Source: Nonomuraea roseoviolacea subsp. carminata
GTDB taxonomy: Bacteria > Actinomycetota > Actinomycetes > Streptosporangiales > Streptosporangiaceae
Assembly (NCBI RefSeq): GCF_024172185.1
Contig: NZ_JAMZEC010000001.1
Span: forward strand, 9,585,001 to 9,649,000
DNA length: 64,000 nucleotides
Direction of reading: 5' to 3'
Shown here in pieces: positions 33,871 through 42,736 of the stretch; position 1 is the first letter of the stretch; each line of letters opens with the position of its first letter. The notes under the pieces were generated by a model. It worked only from the letters and a program-made list of their open reading frames with translations. It was not told the origin of the DNA and searched no databases. The translations under genes and the position numbers were made by a program.

Positions 33871-34254
33871 ATGAGCCCGAACCCCCTCCCTGCGCCGGAG
33901 CCGCCGTCCCTGCGGGTGGCGGAGTGGGAGGCCGGCCGCGTGATCGTGCTCGCGCTCAGCGGCGCCCTCGTCCAGGCCACGGCTCACGTACTGGAGCAGC
34001 CCCTGGTGCGCGCCCTCGCCCGGCGCGTCCCGCCGCTGGTCGTGGTGGACGCGGACCGGCTGAGCGCCGTCGATGCGGCGGGCGGCGACCTGCTCTCCCA
34101 CGCGGTGCGGTACGCGGCGCAGGCCGGTGGCCGGCTCTTGGTGGCCGGTGGGGGCGAGCACGTCGTGGCGCATGTCGCCGATGCCCTGGCGCCCACGCTG
34201 GACGCGGCCCTGAGCGAGCTGGCCCGGCCGACCCGCCACAGCGACCCTTCGTAG
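33871..34254 (+). CDS. STAS-domain protein (anti-sigma antagonist-like)
   Basis: 127 residues, ATG after GAAGGAC. The single domain starts RVAEWEAGRVIVLALSGALVQA and has the central strand PPLVVVDADRLSAVDAAGGDLL, followed by RYAAQAGGRLLVAGGGEHV. This is the SpoIIAA/RsbV STAS layout. The phosphorylatable serine of canonical antagonists (in D-x-S) is replaced (DAAG after LSAVD), so it may not be a kinase substrate. It could partner an HATPase_c protein such as the one at 442-909. Confidence 0.72.
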   Translation: MSPNPLPAPEPPSLRVAEWEAGRVIVLALSGALVQATAHVLEQPLVRALARRVPPLVVVDADRLSAVDAAGGDLLSHAVRYAAQAGGRLLVAGGGEHVVAHVADALAPTLDAALSELARPTRHSDPS

Positions 34255-34739
34255 CCGCCCCCGCGCGGCCGACCTACCGCCGCGGCCCCCGCTCCGTCCG
34301 GCCCCCCGGCCGGCACCCTGACGGCCCCTCCCAGCCGGACGACATCCTGGCGACCCGTCGCCGTGCTGCTCACCTTGCCCCGCCGGACGGCACCCTGACG
34401 GCCCCTCCCAGCCGGACAGCACCCTGAGGGCCCCGAGCCCTGAGGGCCGCCCCAGCCGGTCAGCACCCTGCGGCCCACCCCATCGGACGGCACCGCAGCG
34501 GCCCATCCCGGCCAGGCAGGACCCTCCTTGAGGTCGGCTGTCACGTGCGGGTGCGGGACCTTGTTCGCGCCCTCGCGGCTTCGGGGTCGACGCCGAGGGG
34601 GACGCGCGGGCGCCGGGTGATCGGGACGGCCCTCTCCGTGACGTTGTCAGCCACCGCGGCGCGCGAGCCGAGGTAGGAGGTCGGCTCGCCCCGGCCGGGC
34701 GGCATGGCGGCGGGCGGTGACCTGTCGCCGTTCCTGGGT
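34255..34739. repeat. 485-base intergenic region with degenerate 30-36 bp repeats
   Basis: No gene is supported. From about 34300 to 34520 the + strand repeats variants of GGACGGCACCCTGACGGCCC followed by CTCCCAGCC, at least six times with drifting spacing. The best pair is at 34314-34342 and 34386-34414. The rest, up to the MarR stop at 34740, shows nothing recognisable. Confidence 0.65.
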
Positions 34740-35288
34740 TCAGAGCTCGTCGAGGAACTCGCCCTCGGCGATGGGCTGCTCGTCCGCCGCCAGGCTGAAG
34801 GTGTTCAGGGCCGCCACCATGGCGTCCCGCTGGTCCTGCGTGAGCTGGGCGAGGATCCGCGCCAGGTCGCCACGGCGGTGCCGGGTCACCCCGTCGACCA
34901 GGGCCCGCCCCTCCGGTGTGAGCGCGATGCGTACCGTGCGCCTGTCGCTCGCGGACCGGCTGCGCCGCACCAGGCGCTTGGCCACGAGCCGGTCGCACAT
35001 GCGCGAGGCCGTCGACTGGTTCACCCCCAGCGCCTCCGCCAGAGTGGCCAGCCGTTGCGGCCCGCGCGCGGCGATCAGGACCAGCGCGCGATACTGGGGG
35101 AGAGTGACCTCACCGCCGGCGGCGGCGATGGAGCGCGCCGCCACGGCCACCAGCGCGCGGCTCGCGGTCAGCACCGCCTCCACCACGGGATCGTCCGCGG
35201 CCAGCTGTCCGGCGGCCGAGTCCACGGACAGTCCTCCGGCGGCCGAGTCACGCACCGTGTCCCCCATCACCCGCTCCACCGACGTCAC
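34740..35288 (-). CDS. MarR-family regulator
   Basis: Up to 182 residues. A GTG at 35279, eight bases after AGGAG, is the likelier start than the GTG at 35288, which directly abuts it. The winged HTH reads VTLPQYRALVLIAARGPQRLATLAEAL, GVNQSTASRMCDRLVAKRLVRR, SASDRRTVRIALTPEGRALV, with the D-x-R wing intact. MarR proteins bind DNA as dimers and usually release it on binding phenolic ligands or oxidants. No divergent target gene is adjacent; the AfsR-type gene upstream runs in the same direction. Confidence 0.88.
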   Translation of the reverse strand: MTSVERVMGDTVRDSAAGGLSVDSAAGQLAADDPVVEAVLTASRALVAVAARSIAAAGGEVTLPQYRALVLIAARGPQRLATLAEALGVNQSTASRMCDRLVAKRLVRRSRSASDRRTVRIALTPEGRALVDGVTRHRRGDLARILAQLTQDQRDAMVAALNTFSLAADEQPIAEGEFLDEL

Positions 35289-35325
35289 TCCTGCAATCTA
35301 GCGGCGGGGCCCGCCCGGTCTCGCC

Positions 35326-35424
35326 CGTCCCCTCATACGAGCCCGCCCCGTCGTAGTCGTACGAGCCCGTCCTCTCGTAAGAGCCCGTCCCCTCGTAAGA
35401 GCCCGCCCCCTCGTACGGCCCGGG
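35326..35424. repeat. 18-bp tandem repeat after the AfsR-type gene
   Basis: About five units of CCTCGTAAGAGCCCGTCC-type sequence lie in the 166 bases between the AfsR stop (35455) and the MarR start. Two adjacent perfect copies are at 35370-35387 and 35388-35405, apart from one base. Confidence 0.75.
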
Positions 35425-35454
35425 CCGCCGCCGCGAGTGCCGTGCGCCCATCGG

Positions 35455-37623
35455 CTAGAAGACCATCCTCACCCCGGCCCGCCGGATGGCGACCCACCGC
35501 GCCAGCGGGTCCACGCTCCCGCCGGCGTGGTGCCCGGCCGCCCGGACCGCCGGCGACGCCTCCGCGAGCGACAGAGCACCGTCCACCCGAGCCGCCGGCG
35601 ACGCCTCCGCGAGCGACAAAGCACCATCCACCCGAGCCGCCGGCGGCGCCTCCGCGAGCGACAGGGCGCCGTCCGTCAGGGCGGGTGGCCGTACGGGCGT
35701 GTCCGGCGCGATGCCCGCGACGACCGTGAGGCGGCCGTCACCGGGGCGGGGCGCGGGCGGCTCCTCGCCGAGCATGGCGTGCAGCGCCGCCAGGGCGTGG
35801 TCCCGGGCGGCGGGGCTGTCCTCGGCGGCGGCCCGTTCGCGCGCGTACTCCCTGATCAGGTCGTGGAAGGTGTAGCGGCCGGGCCCGCACTCCTCGATCA
35901 GGTGCGCGGCGGAGAGCCGGCTCAGGAGCCGGTCGGCCGCCTCGGCCCCGGCGCCGATCAAGGCGGCGGCCTCCGAGCGGGTGAAGGCCGGCCACGGCAG
36001 CAGGCCCAGCAGCCGGAACAGCCGGCGGGACGGCGGATCGAGTCGGCGGTAGGACAGGTCGAAGGCCCCGCGGACCGCGGCGTGGGGGTCGTCGTGCAGG
36101 GCGAGGATGGGCAGCCGGGCCCGGGTGAGCCGGCGTGCCTGTCCGGCGATGTCCCTGCCCGGCGCGGCGACGATGGCGGCGGCGGCGATCCGCAGCGCCA
36201 GCGGCAGGTACCCGCAGAGCCGGGCGAGTTCCCGGGCGGCGGCGGGCTCGGCGGCTAATCGGCGGCTGCCGAGGATCGCGTCGAACAGCGCGACCGCCTC
36301 CTCGGGCATGAGCATGCCGAGCGGCACCGGGACGGCGCCGTCGCGGGCGACCAGGCCGGTCAGCCGGTCGCGGCTGGTGACGACGGTGACGCAGCGCCGG
36401 CCGCCGGGCAGGAGCGGGCGGACCTGGTCGACGCCGCCCGCGTCGTCCAGCACCACGAGCACCCGCCGGTCGGCCAGCAGGCTGCGGTAGGCGGCGCTCG
36501 CCTCCTCCACGGTGTCCGGCACCCGTTCCGGCGGCACACCGAGCGCGCGCAGCAGCCGGCCCAGCGCCTCGATGGGCGGCAGAGGCCGCTCCGGCGAGCA
36601 GCCGTGCAGGTTGACGTAGAGCTGGCCGTCGGGGAACAGCGAGCGGACCCGGTGGCCCCAGTGCACGGCCAGGGCGGTCTTCCCGACGCCGCCCGCGCCG
36701 GTCACCATGGCGACGGCGGCCGCCTCGCCGCGGACCGCGATCTCGTCGAGCACGCTCAGCTCCTGGTGGCGGCCGGTGAACGGCCCGGCCTCGGGCGGCA
36801 GCTGGGCGGGCACGGCCGCGGGCGCCGCGGCGGACAGGCGCGGGGCCCGGGCCATGCGCGCGTCACCGCGCAGGATGCGCTGGCGGAGCTGGCGCAGCTC
36901 GGGTCCGGGATCCAGTCCCAGCTCCTCGCTGAGGTGCCGGCGGGTGTGTTCGTAACGGTCCAACGCGTCGGCGCGGCGTCCGACCCGGCACAGCGCCACC
37001 ATGAGCAGCCCCACCAGCCCCTCGCGCAGGGGGTGCGTCGCCACCAGCGCGATCAGCTCGGGGATGAGCACCGCGTCGCGTCCGGCGCGGGTCTCGGCGT
37101 TGAGGCACTCCTCGGTGACGGCCAGCCGTTCCTCGCTGAGCGTGTCGCGCAGCCGGTCCAGCAGTTCGCCGCCGGTGATGCCGGTCAGCGGTTCCCCCCG
37201 CCACAGCGCCAGGGCGCTGCGCATGCCCGCCGCCTGGGCCTCGTCCGTCTCCGTGGCCCGCGCCCGCGCCACCAGCAGCCGGAACTCGTGCAGGTCGACC
37301 TGCTCGGCCGCCAGGCCCAGCAGGTAGCCCTGCGGGCCGTGGACGATCGTGACGCCGGCCCTGGCCAGGACCTGCCGCAGCCGGGACACGTAGCCCTGCA
37401 CCAGGCCCCGGGCGCCGGCCGGCGGCTGTTCCCCCCACAGCGCCGCGATCAGCCGCTCCATCGACACCGTGCGTCCGGCGTCGAGGGCGAGCAGCGCCAG
37501 TACGGCGCGCTGGCGTGGTGTGCCGAGCGGGATCTCGTGGCGCCCCCGCGACGCCCGGACCGTTCCCAGAAGCCCGATTCTCACGGTCTGCTCCAGACCT
37601 GTCAGGTCTGTTTCAGCTGACAT
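35455..37623 (-). CDS. AfsR/SARP-family regulator with NB-ARC domain
   Basis: 722 residues from the ATG at 37623 (GGGGAGAGAT before it). An OmpR-type winged helix (about 15-90) has VRIGLLGTVRASRGRHEIPLG and RQRAVLALLALDAGR. A BTAD helical domain (96-245) ends HTRRHLSEELGLDPGPELR. An NB-ARC ATPase has the P-loop TGAGGVGKTALAVHWG near residue 310 and the Walker B-like RRVLVVLDDAGG. The C-terminal 45 or so residues are three copies of a 15-residue repeat (D-G-A-L-S-L-A-E-A-S-P-A-A-R-V). It runs divergently from the adenylation gene at 37824 and probably activates that cluster. Confidence 0.9.
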   Translation of the reverse strand: MSAETDLTGLEQTVRIGLLGTVRASRGRHEIPLGTPRQRAVLALLALDAGRTVSMERLIAALWGEQPPAGARGLVQGYVSRLRQVLARAGVTIVHGPQGYLLGLAAEQVDLHEFRLLVARARATETDEAQAAGMRSALALWRGEPLTGITGGELLDRLRDTLSEERLAVTEECLNAETRAGRDAVLIPELIALVATHPLREGLVGLLMVALCRVGRRADALDRYEHTRRHLSEELGLDPGPELRQLRQRILRGDARMARAPRLSAAAPAAVPAQLPPEAGPFTGRHQELSVLDEIAVRGEAAAVAMVTGAGGVGKTALAVHWGHRVRSLFPDGQLYVNLHGCSPERPLPPIEALGRLLRALGVPPERVPDTVEEASAAYRSLLADRRVLVVLDDAGGVDQVRPLLPGGRRCVTVVTSRDRLTGLVARDGAVPVPLGMLMPEEAVALFDAILGSRRLAAEPAAARELARLCGYLPLALRIAAAAIVAAPGRDIAGQARRLTRARLPILALHDDPHAAVRGAFDLSYRRLDPPSRRLFRLLGLLPWPAFTRSEAAALIGAGAEAADRLLSRLSAAHLIEECGPGRYTFHDLIREYARERAAAEDSPAARDHALAALHAMLGEEPPAPRPGDGRLTVVAGIAPDTPVRPPALTDGALSLAEAPPAARVDGALSLAEASPAARVDGALSLAEASPAVRAAGHHAGGSVDPLARWVAIRRAGVRMVF
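35549..35677. repeat. 45-bp in-frame minisatellite at the AfsR gene 3' end
   Basis: Three 45-bp units start at 35549, 35594 and 35639 and encode the C-terminal 15-residue repeats of the AfsR-type protein. Confidence 0.88.
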
Positions 37624-37642
37624 ATCTCTCCCCGTCTGAAAC
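37594..37642. promoter_or_regulatory. Palindromes over the AfsR start codon
   Basis: CAGACCT-GTC-AGGTCTG (37594-37610) is a perfect 7-bp dyad within the first codons of the AfsR-type gene. Overlapping it, GTTTCAG (37610-37616) faces CTGAAAC (37636-37642) across the ATG. They could be an autoregulatory site; the 200-base divergent region 37624-37823 also carries the promoters of both directions. Confidence 0.4.
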
Positions 37643-37823
37643 ATCGTTGTGACAGCGCGTGATGCCGGAGATACCGGACGAAGTCCAGTGCGCATCCTGT
37701 CCAAAACAAGCTCGCATCCAGTGCTCTCCAACACCATGAACACGATTTCCCCGCATTCGTACCGCAACAGCCTTCGGATTGCGTATCGCGCCGTATTCGG
37801 CCAGCTCCGGAAAAGGGGTAAGT

Positions 37824-39491
37824 GTGTCCTATCCATTTCGTGACGTGATGGAAGCGTTTTCCGAAACGGTGCGCCTTCATCCGGACCGCCCGGCCGTGAC
37901 GCGCCATGACCGGACGGTCACGTACGCGGAACTGGACGCCTGGGTCCGGGCGACGGCGCGCCGGCTCGGCCCGGAGCCCGGAGTGGTCGGGGTGCTGACG
38001 TCACGCTCGGCGGACACCGTGGCCGCGCTGCTCGGCACGCTGGCGGCCGGCGGGGTCTACTGCCCGATCGATCCGGCGTACCCGTGGCCGCGCCGGGAGG
38101 CGCTGATGGCGGCGAGCGGCTGCCGCATGGTGATCGGCGAGCCGGGCTCCGCCGTGCCGTCCGGGGTGCGCCTGATCCGGCTTCCCGAGCCGCCCGATCC
38201 CGGCATGCGCCTGACCCGGCTTCCCGAGCCGCCCGATCCCGGGGTACGCCTGGTCGGGCTTCCCGACCCCGGCGGCGCCGGCTTCGTGGCGGCGGCGCCG
38301 GACGACCCCGCGTACATCCTGTTCACCTCCGGCTCCACCGGCGAGCCCAAGCCGGTCGTGACGCCCCGGGGCGCGATCTCGGTCGTGACGGCCGGGCTGC
38401 GCGAGCTGTTCGGGATCACCCCCGACGACCGGGTGCTCCAGTTCGCGTCCCTCAACTGGGACACCTGCCTGGAGGAGATCCTGCCCGCGCTGACCTCGGG
38501 CGCGACGCTGGTCTTCCACGACCACGCGTACTCCGGGTCGCTCCACCGGATGCTGCGGATGATCGACGCCGAGCGGATCACCGTCCTCGACCTCCCCACC
38601 GCGTTCTGGCACGAGCTGGTCCATCACCTGACGGCCGAGCGGGCCGCCCTCCCGCGGTCGGTGCGGCTGGTCGTCGTCGGCGGCGAGGCAGTCAGCCCGG
38701 CACGGCTGGCCGGCTGGCGCGCCCTCGGCCTGGACACCGTCCGCCTGCTCAACACGTACGGCTGCACCGAGACCACGCTCATCACGCACGCCATCGACCT
38801 GCACGGCCCGCACGCCCGGGAAGGCGGGCCGGACGACCGGGTGCCGATCGGCCGGCCCCTCCCCCACGTCGTCGAGCGGATCACCGAGGAGGGCGAGCTG
38901 CTGGTCGGCGGCCCCGCGCTGGCCCTGGGGTACCGGGACCGGCCGGAGGCCACCGCCGAACGGTTCGCCGAGCTGGACGACCCGGACGACCCCGCCGACC
39001 CCATCGACCCGGACGATCCGGACGATCCGGACGACCCGGACGACCCGGACGACCCCACCGATCCGGCCGTGACCCGGCGCTACTTCCGCACCGGCGACCG
39101 GGTCAGCCGCCGCCCGGACGGCGCGCTGGTCCACGAGGGGCGGCTGGACCACCAGCTCAAGGTGCGCGGCATCCGGGTGGACCCGGGCGAGGTGGAGGCC
39201 CAGATCGCCGGCCACCCGCGCGTCGGGGCGGTGGCCGTGGTCGGCGTCCCGGTCGCCGGCCACACGACGCTCGCCGCCTACGTCGTGCCCCGCTCCTCCA
39301 CCACGCCCGCCGCCATGCCCGCCGACACGACCGCGTCCCTGGCCGCGGAGGTCCTGGACTACCTGCGCGAGCACGTCCCGGCCCATCTCGTCCCCCACCG
39401 GATCACCGTCGTACCCGAGCTCGTCCACACGGCGAGCGGAAAAGTCGACCGCGCCGGATCGCACCGGCGATACCGGTCGGCCGCCGTTTAA
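37824..39491 (+). CDS. Free-standing NRPS-type adenylation domain
   Basis: 555 residues from a GTG five bases after AAAGGGG. The adenylation core motifs are in order: A3 YILFTSGSTGEPK, A4/5 FASLNWDTCLEEI, NTYGCTETT, A7 YFRTGDRV, A8 GRLDHQLKVRGIRVDPGEVE, A10 HTASGKVDR. Reading the specificity pocket by eye gives D-T-E-D-V-G-T-L-I-K: D235 for an alpha- or beta-amino group, and acidic residues at 239 and 278, expected for a basic side chain. It should activate lysine, beta-lysine or a relative and load the carrier protein encoded next. Two repetitive inserts (39-bp repeats; D-D-P run) interrupt loops. Confidence 0.9.
   Translation: MSYPFRDVMEAFSETVRLHPDRPAVTRHDRTVTYAELDAWVRATARRLGPEPGVVGVLTSRSADTVAALLGTLAAGGVYCPIDPAYPWPRREALMAASGCRMVIGEPGSAVPSGVRLIRLPEPPDPGMRLTRLPEPPDPGVRLVGLPDPGGAGFVAAAPDDPAYILFTSGSTGEPKPVVTPRGAISVVTAGLRELFGITPDDRVLQFASLNWDTCLEEILPALTSGATLVFHDHAYSGSLHRMLRMIDAERITVLDLPTAFWHELVHHLTAERAALPRSVRLVVVGGEAVSPARLAGWRALGLDTVRLLNTYGCTETTLITHAIDLHGPHAREGGPDDRVPIGRPLPHVVERITEEGELLVGGPALALGYRDRPEATAERFAELDDPDDPADPIDPDDPDDPDDPDDPDDPTDPAVTRRYFRTGDRVSRRPDGALVHEGRLDHQLKVRGIRVDPGEVEAQIAGHPRVGAVAVVGVPVAGHTTLAAYVVPRSSTTPAAMPADTTASLAAEVLDYLREHVPAHLVPHRITVVPELVHTASGKVDRAGSHRRYRSAAV
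38163..38268. repeat. 39-bp in-frame repeats in the adenylation gene
   Basis: Units at 38163, 38202 and 38241 (the last partial) encode G-V-R-L-I-R-L-P-E-P-P-D-P variants, inserted before core motif A3. Confidence 0.85.
38998..39060. repeat. Asp-Asp-Pro simple repeat in the adenylation gene
   Basis: A 9-base GACGATCCG-type unit is repeated about six times and encodes a D-D-P run in a surface loop between core motifs A6 and A7. Confidence 0.85.
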
Positions 39492-39504
39492 GGAGACCCC
39501 TTTC

Positions 39505-39723
39505 ATGAATGTCGACGCCGTATCGGCCGTATTCCGCGAAGTGCTGGAAATTCCCGAGGTCACCGCTGATTCCGACTTTTTCGTCATGGGCGGGGATTCG
39601 CTGCTCGCCACGCGCGTGCTGAGCGCGGTCGCCCGCGCCACCGGGGTGGAGCTGGAATTCGACGACCTCCTCGACGCGCCCACCCCGAACGCCCTTTCCA
39701 AGAAGATCGCGGAGGCGGCGTGA
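39505..39723 (+). CDS. Stand-alone peptidyl/acyl carrier protein
   Basis: 72 residues, AGGAGA before the ATG. The phosphopantetheine attachment motif is FVMGGDSLLATRVL, with the Ser near residue 33. The preceding helix (VFREVLEIPEVTADSDF) and following helices are normal for a carrier domain. It is the partner of the adenylation enzyme 13 bases upstream, and a bound aminoacyl thioester would be the substrate for later enzymes. Its stop overlaps the FAD oxidase start by four bases. Confidence 0.93.
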   Translation: MNVDAVSAVFREVLEIPEVTADSDFFVMGGDSLLATRVLSAVARATGVELEFDDLLDAPTPNALSKKIAEAA

Positions 39724-41045
39724 ACGTCGTCGTCGTGGGAGCCGGTCTGGCGGGGCTGACCGCGGCGACCGAGCTGGTCGCGCGCGGCGCCGAGGTCACC
39801 GTGCTGGAGGCGCGGGAGCGGGTGGGCGGCCGGACGCACGGCCTGGAGGTCGAACCGGGCGGCTGGGTGGACGCGGGCGCCGCCTACCTGGGTGAGCGGC
39901 ACACCGCGCTCACCGCCCTGCTCGCCGAGCTGGACCTGAAGACCACGCCGGCCACCGTGGCGGGGGCCAGCCGGTTCGCCCTGCGCGACGCCGGCGCCAC
40001 CAGGCCCGGCCGGTTCCCGCCGCTGTCCGCGGTCGCGCTGGGCGAGATGTTCGACGCGCTGGAGGAGGTCACCCGGCTCGTACGGCCGGACGCGCCCTGG
40101 CTGACGGAGGACGCCGCCCGGCTCGACGGCCTGACCGCGGAGCGGTGGGCGGCCGAGCGCCTGCGCCACCCGGACGCGCGGCTGTTCTTCTCGCTGTTCC
40201 TCGGCGAGATGATGGCCGCCGACCCCGCCCGCGTGTCGGTCCTGCACATGGCCTTCTACCTGCGCTCCGGCGGCGGGATCCGCTACCTCAACGCGTTCGA
40301 GGGCGGCGCGCAGGAGTGGCGGATCGCCGGCGGCGCGCACCAGGTGTGCGAACGGCTGGCCGCCGCCCTGGGCGACCGGGTACGCCTGGGCGAGCCGGTC
40401 CTGGAGCTCCACCAGGACGCGGGCGGCGTCACCGCCACCACCCCGCGCGGCCGGGTGCGGGGCACCCACGCCGTGGTGGCGGTCCCGCCGGTGCTCGCCG
40501 ACGCGATCGACCTGCGGCCCGGGCCGCCCGCGCCCCGCTCCACCCCGGCGACCGGCCCTGGCTGCGCGGTGAAGGTCCACCTGGTCTACCCGTCGCCGCT
40601 GTGGCGGGAGCTCGGCCTGTCCGGCTGGTCGGTCAGCGCCGAGGGTCCCCTGCTGTCCACCGTGGACGACTCCCCCGCCGGGGAGCGGGCAGGGGTGCTC
40701 ACCGGCTTCGTCACCGGAGCCGAGGCCCGCCGCTACGCCGCGCTCCCCGCCCCCGAGCAGCGCGGGCTGGCCGTGGCGCAGGCCGCGCGGCTGTTCCCCG
40801 AGCTGCCGCCGCCGATCGCGTTCCACCTCACCGACTGGGTCGGCGAGCCGTACAGCCGGGGCTGCTACGCGGCCCTGTTCGGCCCCGGCGACTGGCCGCG
40901 CCTCGGCCCCGGGCTGACCGCGCCGCACGGGCGCGTGCACTGGGCCGGCACCGAGACCAGCACCGAGTTCTTCGGCCTCATGGAAGGCGCCATCCGGTCA
41001 GGTCACCGCGTGGCCGCAGAGATCACCTGGAGGGAAACACCATGA
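39720..41045 (+). CDS. FAD-dependent amine oxidase-like enzyme
   Basis: 441 residues, GTG start. An N-terminal Rossmann dinucleotide fold reads VVVVGAGLAGLTAATELVARG (GxGxxG), followed by VLEARERVGGRTHGLEVEPGGWVDAGAAYLG as in monoamine oxidase family enzymes. The C-terminal FAD motif is ARVHWAGTETSTEFFGLMEGAIRSG-like (HWAGTETS). It oxidises an amine or amino acid to the imine. Its place directly after the carrier protein suggests a carrier-bound amino acid, but a free amine is also possible. Confidence 0.9.
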   Translation: MNVVVVGAGLAGLTAATELVARGAEVTVLEARERVGGRTHGLEVEPGGWVDAGAAYLGERHTALTALLAELDLKTTPATVAGASRFALRDAGATRPGRFPPLSAVALGEMFDALEEVTRLVRPDAPWLTEDAARLDGLTAERWAAERLRHPDARLFFSLFLGEMMAADPARVSVLHMAFYLRSGGGIRYLNAFEGGAQEWRIAGGAHQVCERLAAALGDRVRLGEPVLELHQDAGGVTATTPRGRVRGTHAVVAVPPVLADAIDLRPGPPAPRSTPATGPGCAVKVHLVYPSPLWRELGLSGWSVSAEGPLLSTVDDSPAGERAGVLTGFVTGAEARRYAALPAPEQRGLAVAQAARLFPELPPPIAFHLTDWVGEPYSRGCYAALFGPGDWPRLGPGLTAPHGRVHWAGTETSTEFFGLMEGAIRSGHRVAAEITWRETP

Positions 41046-42736
41046 CCTCGATCGCACCCCTGCCCGTCCGCCGGCGGTTCATGACCGAGCCCGGCCTGGG
41101 CGCGGGCAACTTCCTCGACCACGCCCTGGAGGGCAACCCCCACCGGGACGTGCCGTTCGTCCACACCCACCGCGTCGACCACCGCGGCCAGGTCGTGCTG
41201 CGCGGCCACAGCCTGCTGGACCTGGCCCGGATGCGCGACGGCTACGCCCGCTGGTACCACGCCAACGGCGTGCGGCCGGGCGACCCGGTCGCGATCGTCG
41301 TGGCCGAGGGCCTGGAGCCGCTGATCCACTTCCTGGCGCTCACCGCGCTCGGCGCCATCCCGGCGATGGTCAACGACGCGATGCGACCGGACGTCATGAT
41401 CCGCTACCTCAACCACGTGGGCGTGGTGGGCGTCGTGGCCGACGACACCACCCGGCTCCAGCTCGCCTACCGCGACGACCCCCAGAACCGGCCGCGGTTC
41501 GTCGCGCTCGCCTCCGAGGTGCGCGCCTTCGACGCCGCCTCGGGCACGCTGCCGGAGTCCTACCCCCACCGCCACGAGCCGGACGACATCGTGGCGCTGA
41601 TCCACTCCTCCGGCACCACCGGCGTGCCCAAGTCCACGACGCTCGGCCACCGGTCCTTCTGGGACGGCAAGCAGGCCAGGATGGAGCGTTTCCCGGCGGA
41701 GCCGTACGACCGGCTCATGTCGCTCATGCCGCACACGCACGCGGGCGGCCTGAGCTACTTCCTCACCGCGGTCCTGCTCGGCCTGCCGACCGTCGTCATG
41801 TCGGACTGGCGCCGCGCCGTGGTGGAGCCGGTGATGGAGGCGTTCCAGCCCACGATGGTCGCCTCGTTCCCGCGCACGTTCGTCGAGCTGGCCACCGGCG
41901 AGCCGCCGGTCAGGGGCGCGGCGCGGGTGCACTCGTGGTTCAACACCGGCGACTCCGCCCACTACGGGCACATCCGCCGCCTGGTCCAGCTCGGCGAGCG
42001 TCCGGCCGGGCTGATCCAGCCGTGGTTGCTGCCCGCCGGCGCCTCGGCCGGCGAGCCGCAGCCGGGCTCGCAGTTCATCGACGGGCTGGGCTCGTCCGAG
42101 ATGGGCATGGCGCTGTTCGGCATGGTGTTCACGCCCGAGACGCCGCGCGACGACCGCTGCGTGGGCAGGGCGCAGGACGCGGTCGTCAAGGCCGCGGTGC
42201 TGGACGAGAACGGCGAGGAGGTGCCCGACGGGACCGTCGGGCTGCTGGGGGTGATCACCCCCTCCCGCACCCCCGGCTACTGGAACGACCAGCGCCTGAC
42301 CGAGAGCTTCGAGCTCAACGGCTTCTGGCTGACCGGCGACGTGGCCCGCCGCGACGCCGAGGGCAGGTTCTACCACCTCGACCGCACCGTGGACGTCATC
42401 GACACCCTGGCCGGGCCGGTCTACAGCCTGCCCGTCGAGGAGGTCCTCATCGCCGACTGCGCGGACCTGGTGCAGGACTGCTCGGTCGTCGGCGTGCCGG
42501 GGCCGCCGGGCGAGGGGCAGCGGCCGATCGCCGTGGTGCGGCTGCAGGCGGAGGCCGCCGGCGCCACCGCCGAGGAGGTGCGCGAGCGGGCCAACAAGGC
42601 GCTGGCCGAGGCCGGTCTCGCCACGCTGGCCGCGGTGGTCGTCGCCAGGACCGGCGAGGACTACCCGCTCGGCCCCACCGGCAAGGTGCTCAAGCGCGAG
42701 CTCCGCACCCGGCACGCGACGCTGTTCGCCGCATGA
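41042..42736 (+). CDS. AMP-dependent acyl/aryl-CoA ligase-like enzyme
   Basis: 564 residues, ATGA overlap at both ends. Class I adenylate-forming motifs are LIHSSGTTGVPKSTT (P-loop-like) and WLTGDVARRDAEG. The sequence HLDRTVDVIDTLAGPVYSLPVEE follows, and the C-terminal catalytic lysine is in GPTGKVLKREL. It lies between the amine oxidase and the aminomutase. It should form an acyl-adenylate for CoA, amide or another nucleophile. Some enzymes of this class in actinomycete clusters couple amines with nitrite; that alternative is noted because of the NarK gene nearby. Confidence 0.87.
   Translation: MTSIAPLPVRRRFMTEPGLGAGNFLDHALEGNPHRDVPFVHTHRVDHRGQVVLRGHSLLDLARMRDGYARWYHANGVRPGDPVAIVVAEGLEPLIHFLALTALGAIPAMVNDAMRPDVMIRYLNHVGVVGVVADDTTRLQLAYRDDPQNRPRFVALASEVRAFDAASGTLPESYPHRHEPDDIVALIHSSGTTGVPKSTTLGHRSFWDGKQARMERFPAEPYDRLMSLMPHTHAGGLSYFLTAVLLGLPTVVMSDWRRAVVEPVMEAFQPTMVASFPRTFVELATGEPPVRGAARVHSWFNTGDSAHYGHIRRLVQLGERPAGLIQPWLLPAGASAGEPQPGSQFIDGLGSSEMGMALFGMVFTPETPRDDRCVGRAQDAVVKAAVLDENGEEVPDGTVGLLGVITPSRTPGYWNDQRLTESFELNGFWLTGDVARRDAEGRFYHLDRTVDVIDTLAGPVYSLPVEEVLIADCADLVQDCSVVGVPGPPGEGQRPIAVVRLQAEAAGATAEEVRERANKALAEAGLATLAAVVVARTGEDYPLGPTGKVLKRELRTRHATLFAA

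Noticed and set aside
38001..40940. 979-codon minus-strand frame opposite the adenylation, carrier and oxidase genes
   Set aside because: It is an antisense shadow spanning three well-recognised plus-strand genes and has no recognisable motif.
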